Below, one piece after another: positions 7,291-10,074 of a DNA stretch of 10,074 bases; within the stretch, counting starts at the first letter, position 1; the number at the start of each line of letters is the position of its first letter. The DNA comes from Verrucomicrobiota bacterium (GTDB taxonomy: Bacteria > Verrucomicrobiota > Verrucomicrobiia > Chthoniobacterales > UBA10450), in assembly GCA_003217965.1 (NCBI GenBank), contig QHNB01000020.1, forward strand, positions 1 through 10,074, in the 5' to 3' direction. The translations under genes were made by a program, and so were the position numbers. The notes under the pieces are model-generated. The model was not told the origin of the DNA. It made no database searches and was given only the letters and a program-made list of their open reading frames with translations.

Positions 7291-8052
7291 ATGATGAAAC
7301 AGGTTCCCGCTGATTTTCTGCTCGTCGACGTGAGCAATTCCTTCACCAAGGTTGCGCTCGCATCGCGCACCCGCGTCGGCCGCGCCATCCGCATGTCGAC
7401 AGCAGAATTGTCCGCGAATCGACTCGACCAAATTCTGCGAAAAAGAGGCGGCGCGAGAACAATCGTCGCTTGCTCGGTTGTGCCAAAAAAAAATCGCAAA
7501 ATCGAGCAAGCGGCCGGAAAGCGGCCGATCATTTGGCTGACGCCGAACGTGCGGCTGAACGTCCGGATTGACTATCCTAATCCGAGGTCGATTGGTCCGG
7601 ATCGTCTGGCCAACGCCGTTGCCGTAACCGAATTGTATGGCCCTCCCGCGATCGTGATCGATTTTGGAACGGCTGTGACTTTTGACATCGTCGCAGCCAA
7701 TCGCGGCTATATCGGTGGAGTCATCGCACCGGGCCTCGAAGCCATGACAAATTTTTTGTACGATCGTACCGCGCTCCTACCGCGAATTTCGCTACGGGAA
7801 CCACAGCGCGCTGTCGGGAAGTCGACATATCAAGCAATGTTAGCTGGTGCAATTTTTGGTTATCGTGGACTCGTTCGGGGGATACTTGGACGAATCGTGC
7901 GAGAGCAGTTTCCAAAGACACGGCTCCACGTCGTGGCGACAGGAGGATATGCAAAGTTGATCGCGCGGCAGCTCCCGGAAGTGGAGGCAGTCCACCAAAA
8001 TCTGACGTTGGAAGGCCTACGATTAGTCGGCTGTATGAACGAGCGAGCGTGA
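7291..8052 (+). CDS. coaX: Type III pantothenate kinase
   Basis: It phosphorylates pantothenate with ATP, the first step of coenzyme A synthesis; the type III enzyme has an ASKHA fold and is insensitive to CoA feedback. The product is 253 residues, the normal size. Motifs in order: the phosphate loop LLVDVSNSFTKVAL with Asp13 and Asn16; VACSVVPKKNR near 59-69; the pantothenate-site block YPNPRSIGPDRLANAVA with Asp104, the likely catalytic base; the second phosphate motif IVIDFGTAVTFDIV with Asp124; GGVIAPGL near 142; and VVATGGYAKLI near the C-terminus. The first motif has Ser where most CoaX proteins have Gly (DxGN), probably a lineage variant. Two tandem ATGs (7291 and 7294) could start it, and neither has a clear ribosome site. 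An in-frame TGA at 7234 excludes a much longer form. Confidence 0.95.
   Translation: MMKQVPADFLLVDVSNSFTKVALASRTRVGRAIRMSTAELSANRLDQILRKRGGARTIVACSVVPKKNRKIEQAAGKRPIIWLTPNVRLNVRIDYPNPRSIGPDRLANAVAVTELYGPPAIVIDFGTAVTFDIVAANRGYIGGVIAPGLEAMTNFLYDRTALLPRISLREPQRAVGKSTYQAMLAGAIFGYRGLVRGILGRIVREQFPKTRLHVVATGGYAKLIARQLPEVEAVHQNLTLEGLRLVGCMNERA
7485..7493 (+). repeat. Run of nine A inside coaX
   Basis: Nine consecutive A bases encode the Lys-Lys-Asn of VVPKKNR at residues 66-68. Homopolymers of this length are prone to replication or transcription slippage, and a one-base change would truncate the kinase early. The frame is intact here, and protein homology continues on both sides. Confidence 0.85.
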
Positions 8053-8094
8053 AGCAGGCCTGTTTAGCCCATTCGAAATTTCCAAAAGAACTGC

Positions 8095-8118
8095 GACAAG
8101 TTACAAAATTAGCTTGTC
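8095..8118 (+). promoter_or_regulatory. Hairpin between coaX and the exported TPR gene
   Basis: GACAAGTTA (8095-8103) and TAGCTTGTC (8110-8118) flank a 6-base loop. As RNA all nine positions pair, one as a U-G wobble. It lies 42 bases after the coaX stop and 22 bases before the next ATG. There is no following T-run, so it is not a classical intrinsic terminator. It may be a 5' leader structure, a weak terminator or an operator. Confidence 0.4.
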
Positions 8119-8140
8119 AGCTTTGGGATGCAGAGCTTCT

Positions 8141-10074
8141 ATGCGTCCTGGCATGAAAATTCAAAAATGGGCGGCCATCGCCGCGCTAGTCTTCGGCACC
8201 ATTGCGGCTAATGACGTCGCTCCGACCAATGCTGAACTGGAGACGATGTACGACAAAGCGTTCCGCGCCTTTGACGCTGCCAATTACGTCCAGGCTCTAA
8301 AAGAGCTGGACGCAATCGATACCCGCAAACCTGACCTGGCCGCCTCGCAGAATCTCCGTGGGGTCATCTATATGCGCCAAGGATTGTATGATAAGGCGGA
8401 GGCCGCGCTCTTGGAAGCGGAACGGCTGGATCCAAAATTTTGGAATGCCCGATTCAATTTGGCCGAGATTCCGTTTTTGAAAAAAGATTGGGCAGAGGCG
8501 CGGAAACGGTTTCAAGACTTGCTCACGACCGACGCGGCCGAGCTTCAGGGCGAAGCAACTCAACTGATCCAGTACAAGATCTTGCTAACTTATCTTTTCC
8601 AAGGAAACGACACCATGGTCGATTCCATCCTCGCCAAGTTTGAACTTGCGCCTGATACCCCGGCAGTTCATTACGCCAACGCTGCTATCGCGCTTCAGCA
8701 CCAGAATATTCCAGACGCCAAAAATTGGATGACGGCTGCGGAAAAAAATTTCTCGCCACAACTAAACAAACTTTTTGCCGAATCGCTGTTTGAAGTCGGC
8801 TGGCTGGAAAAGTTGCCAGGACAACAACGCGCCGCCCTGCAATTATTGACGCCGGAAGAGCGGGCGGCAAAAGCCAAGGCGGCACTCCGCTCACTCTTCG
8901 AGCAGGCTCAACAAGCGTACGAAGAGCGCGACTTCGCCAACGCGGCCAATCTAGCCGAGCGAGCCGATGCGGCCGAGCCGAACCAGCCTTCGATTCTAAA
9001 TCTACGCGGCGAGATTTTGCTCGAACAGCAGAAGTTTGAGGACGCGGAAACGTTTTTTAGGAAAGCACTCAAAGTCGATCCAAAATTCCGCGAAGCGCAA
9101 TTTAACCTGGCCGATGTGCCGTTTCGTAAGAAGGAATACGCGAAGGCGCGTGATCGATTCGAGTCGCTATTGAGGCAGACCCCCGGGGGGGACAAGAATC
9201 AGGCGTCCCAGCTGATTAGGTTCAAGATTTTCATGACCTATTTGCTTGAGAGCAAGGATAGCCGCGCCCAGAAAATGATGGAGCAGTTCCAATTCAGCGG
9301 CGACACACCCGCACTTTATTACGCTCAAGCCGCCTGGGAGTTTCAACACAGCAATGAGGAGAAGGCAAATGATTGGATTGCTTCTGCCCGAAAAATTTAT
9401 CCGCTTGCCGCCAATGCCGCTTATGGGTCGGGATTTTACGATCTCGGCTGGTTGAAGAGCGCAGCGGCGGTCTCTTCCCCCACGCCGGGCGCTGCCGTCG
9501 ATGCAGCTGCGATCGCCTCCGCTCAAAACGAATCTTCCGGCCCTGCGGTTGAGCCGAGTCCGATTCCCGGCGTCGAAATCAAGGGGGGAGAGGAGAGTCC
9601 AGCCCAGTTCTCAGTTGCGCAAGCTGCTGCTCCTTCGCCCGTCCCGGGGGTGGAGGCAACAACCGCGAGCTCTCCGAGTGTACCGCGCGCCAGCGAAGCA
9701 CCGGCGAGTCCGATCGTTACGGTTGGTGGTAGCGCCGCGAGATTGGCGGGAACCGCCGGCAGTTCTGCCCACCCCGAAGATGTTCCCGCTTCATCTGTTG
9801 GGAGTTCTGCTATTGCGGCAAATCCGCCAGCCACACCAAGCGTGGGAATGCCAGCGAGCTCCGCGCCGGTGAATCTTCCAGCTATCGCTTCTGTGCAGGC
9901 AACTCCTACCGCTGCTCCGACTGCTAACGCAGCCATTGCCTCCAGCAATGCTCAATCTCGTCCAACGCAAACCTCACCTGCCGTTGAGGCGCCAGCTCAA
10001 ACTCCGGCCACCGTTGTCGCGTCTGCCAAGGTGCCTGCAGTCGGTCCGACCATGGGGCAGCGGCTCGATCGAAT
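8141..10074 (+). CDS. Exported TPR protein with duplicated module and Ala/Pro/Ser tail, 3' truncated
   Basis: The frame is open from the ATG at 8141 to the window edge, 644 codons without a stop, so the gene continues beyond the window. A signal peptide is evident (MRPGMKIQKWAAIAALVFGTIAA, likely cut near residue 23); the ATG at 8153 is an alternative start. Residues 33-223 and 249-439 are two copies of one TPR-bearing module, aligned at a constant offset of 216 residues. Each contains NLRG, then DPKF..A.FNLA..PF.KK...AR.RF..LL, then QLI..K, DTPA..YA and, at the end, GWL. Residues from about 440 are low-complexity, rich in Ala, Pro, Ser and Thr, with two SP(I/V)PGVE repeats (473-479 and 499-505). 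This looks like an extended, disordered periplasmic linker leading to an unseen C-terminal part. A scaffold or envelope role is inferred; no catalytic motif is visible. It may or may not be co-transcribed with coaX, 88 bases upstream. Confidence 0.85.
   Translation, partial: MRPGMKIQKWAAIAALVFGTIAANDVAPTNAELETMYDKAFRAFDAANYVQALKELDAIDTRKPDLAASQNLRGVIYMRQGLYDKAEAALLEAERLDPKFWNARFNLAEIPFLKKDWAEARKRFQDLLTTDAAELQGEATQLIQYKILLTYLFQGNDTMVDSILAKFELAPDTPAVHYANAAIALQHQNIPDAKNWMTAAEKNFSPQLNKLFAESLFEVGWLEKLPGQQRAALQLLTPEERAAKAKAALRSLFEQAQQAYEERDFANAANLAERADAAEPNQPSILNLRGEILLEQQKFEDAETFFRKALKVDPKFREAQFNLADVPFRKKEYAKARDRFESLLRQTPGGDKNQASQLIRFKIFMTYLLESKDSRAQKMMEQFQFSGDTPALYYAQAAWEFQHSNEEKANDWIASARKIYPLAANAAYGSGFYDLGWLKSAAAVSSPTPGAAVDAAAIASAQNESSGPAVEPSPIPGVEIKGGEESPAQFSVAQAAAPSPVPGVEATTASSPSVPRASEAPASPIVTVGGSAARLAGTAGSSAHPEDVPASSVGSSAIAANPPATPSVGMPASSAPVNLPAIASVQATPTAAPTANAAIASSNAQSRPTQTSPAVEAPAQTPATVVASAKVPAVGPTMGQRLDR
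8237..9457 (+). repeat. Tandem protein-level duplication (two ~190-residue modules)
   Basis: Copy A is 8237-8809 and copy B 8885-9457, 648 bases apart. Landmarks NLRG (71/287), DPKF (97/313), QLI (141/357), TPA (173/389) and GWL (220/436) all fall at exactly 216 residues, so no insertion or deletion has accumulated. In the best-conserved 32-residue block, starting at DPKF, 20 positions are identical. The nucleotide sequences have diverged, so this is an old duplication. Confidence 0.85.

Noticed and set aside
9501..9948. Open frames of 123 codons (+) and 141 codons (-) near the right end
   Set aside because: They overlap the low-complexity tail of the exported TPR protein; repetitive Ala/Pro codons leave other frames open. 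The TPR frame is continuous from the signal peptide.

Overview
The window looks like a piece of a Verrucomicrobiota chromosome, perhaps a soil Chthoniobacterales/Spartobacteria type. The grounds are moderate to high GC, core genes that mostly lack Shine-Dalgarno sequences, and membrane TMTC-like TPR proteins of a kind common in that phylum. This placement is an inference; no rRNA or phylogenetic marker is present. I see no mobile element, CRISPR array, tRNA or rRNA.

Layout from left to right. (1) Bases 1-275 hold the C-terminal end of a transglutaminase-like cysteine peptidase on the + strand, followed by about 210 bases with no convincing gene. (2) A membrane-anchored alkaline-phosphatase-fold protein on the - strand (486-1694) has kept its nucleophilic serine but lost almost all metal ligands. 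(3) It is divergent, across 82 bases, from a complete and apparently active cofactor-independent phosphoglycerate mutase gene, gpmI (1777-3312), which belongs to the same structural superfamily. (4) gpmI converges with a tightly packed three-gene - strand operon. Its order of transcription is hemB (7244-6264), a small PD-(D/E)XK nuclease-like protein overlapping hemB by 16 bases, and a large membrane TMTC-like glycosyltransferase/TPR protein that starts 2 bases after the nuclease stop. (5) Divergent from hemB across 46 bases is coaX (7291-8052), type III pantothenate kinase. (6) After an 88-base gap carrying a 9-bp hairpin comes a long exported TPR protein (8141 to the window end, truncated by the edge). 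It is built from two ungapped copies of a roughly 190-residue module followed by a low-complexity Ala/Pro/Ser tail.

Functionally this is a housekeeping neighbourhood (glycolysis, haem, coenzyme A) interleaved with cell-envelope and TPR genes. The points most worth a second look are the probable pseudophosphatase beside gpmI, the uncharacterised nuclease-like gene coupled to hemB, and the exactly phased internal duplication in the last gene.
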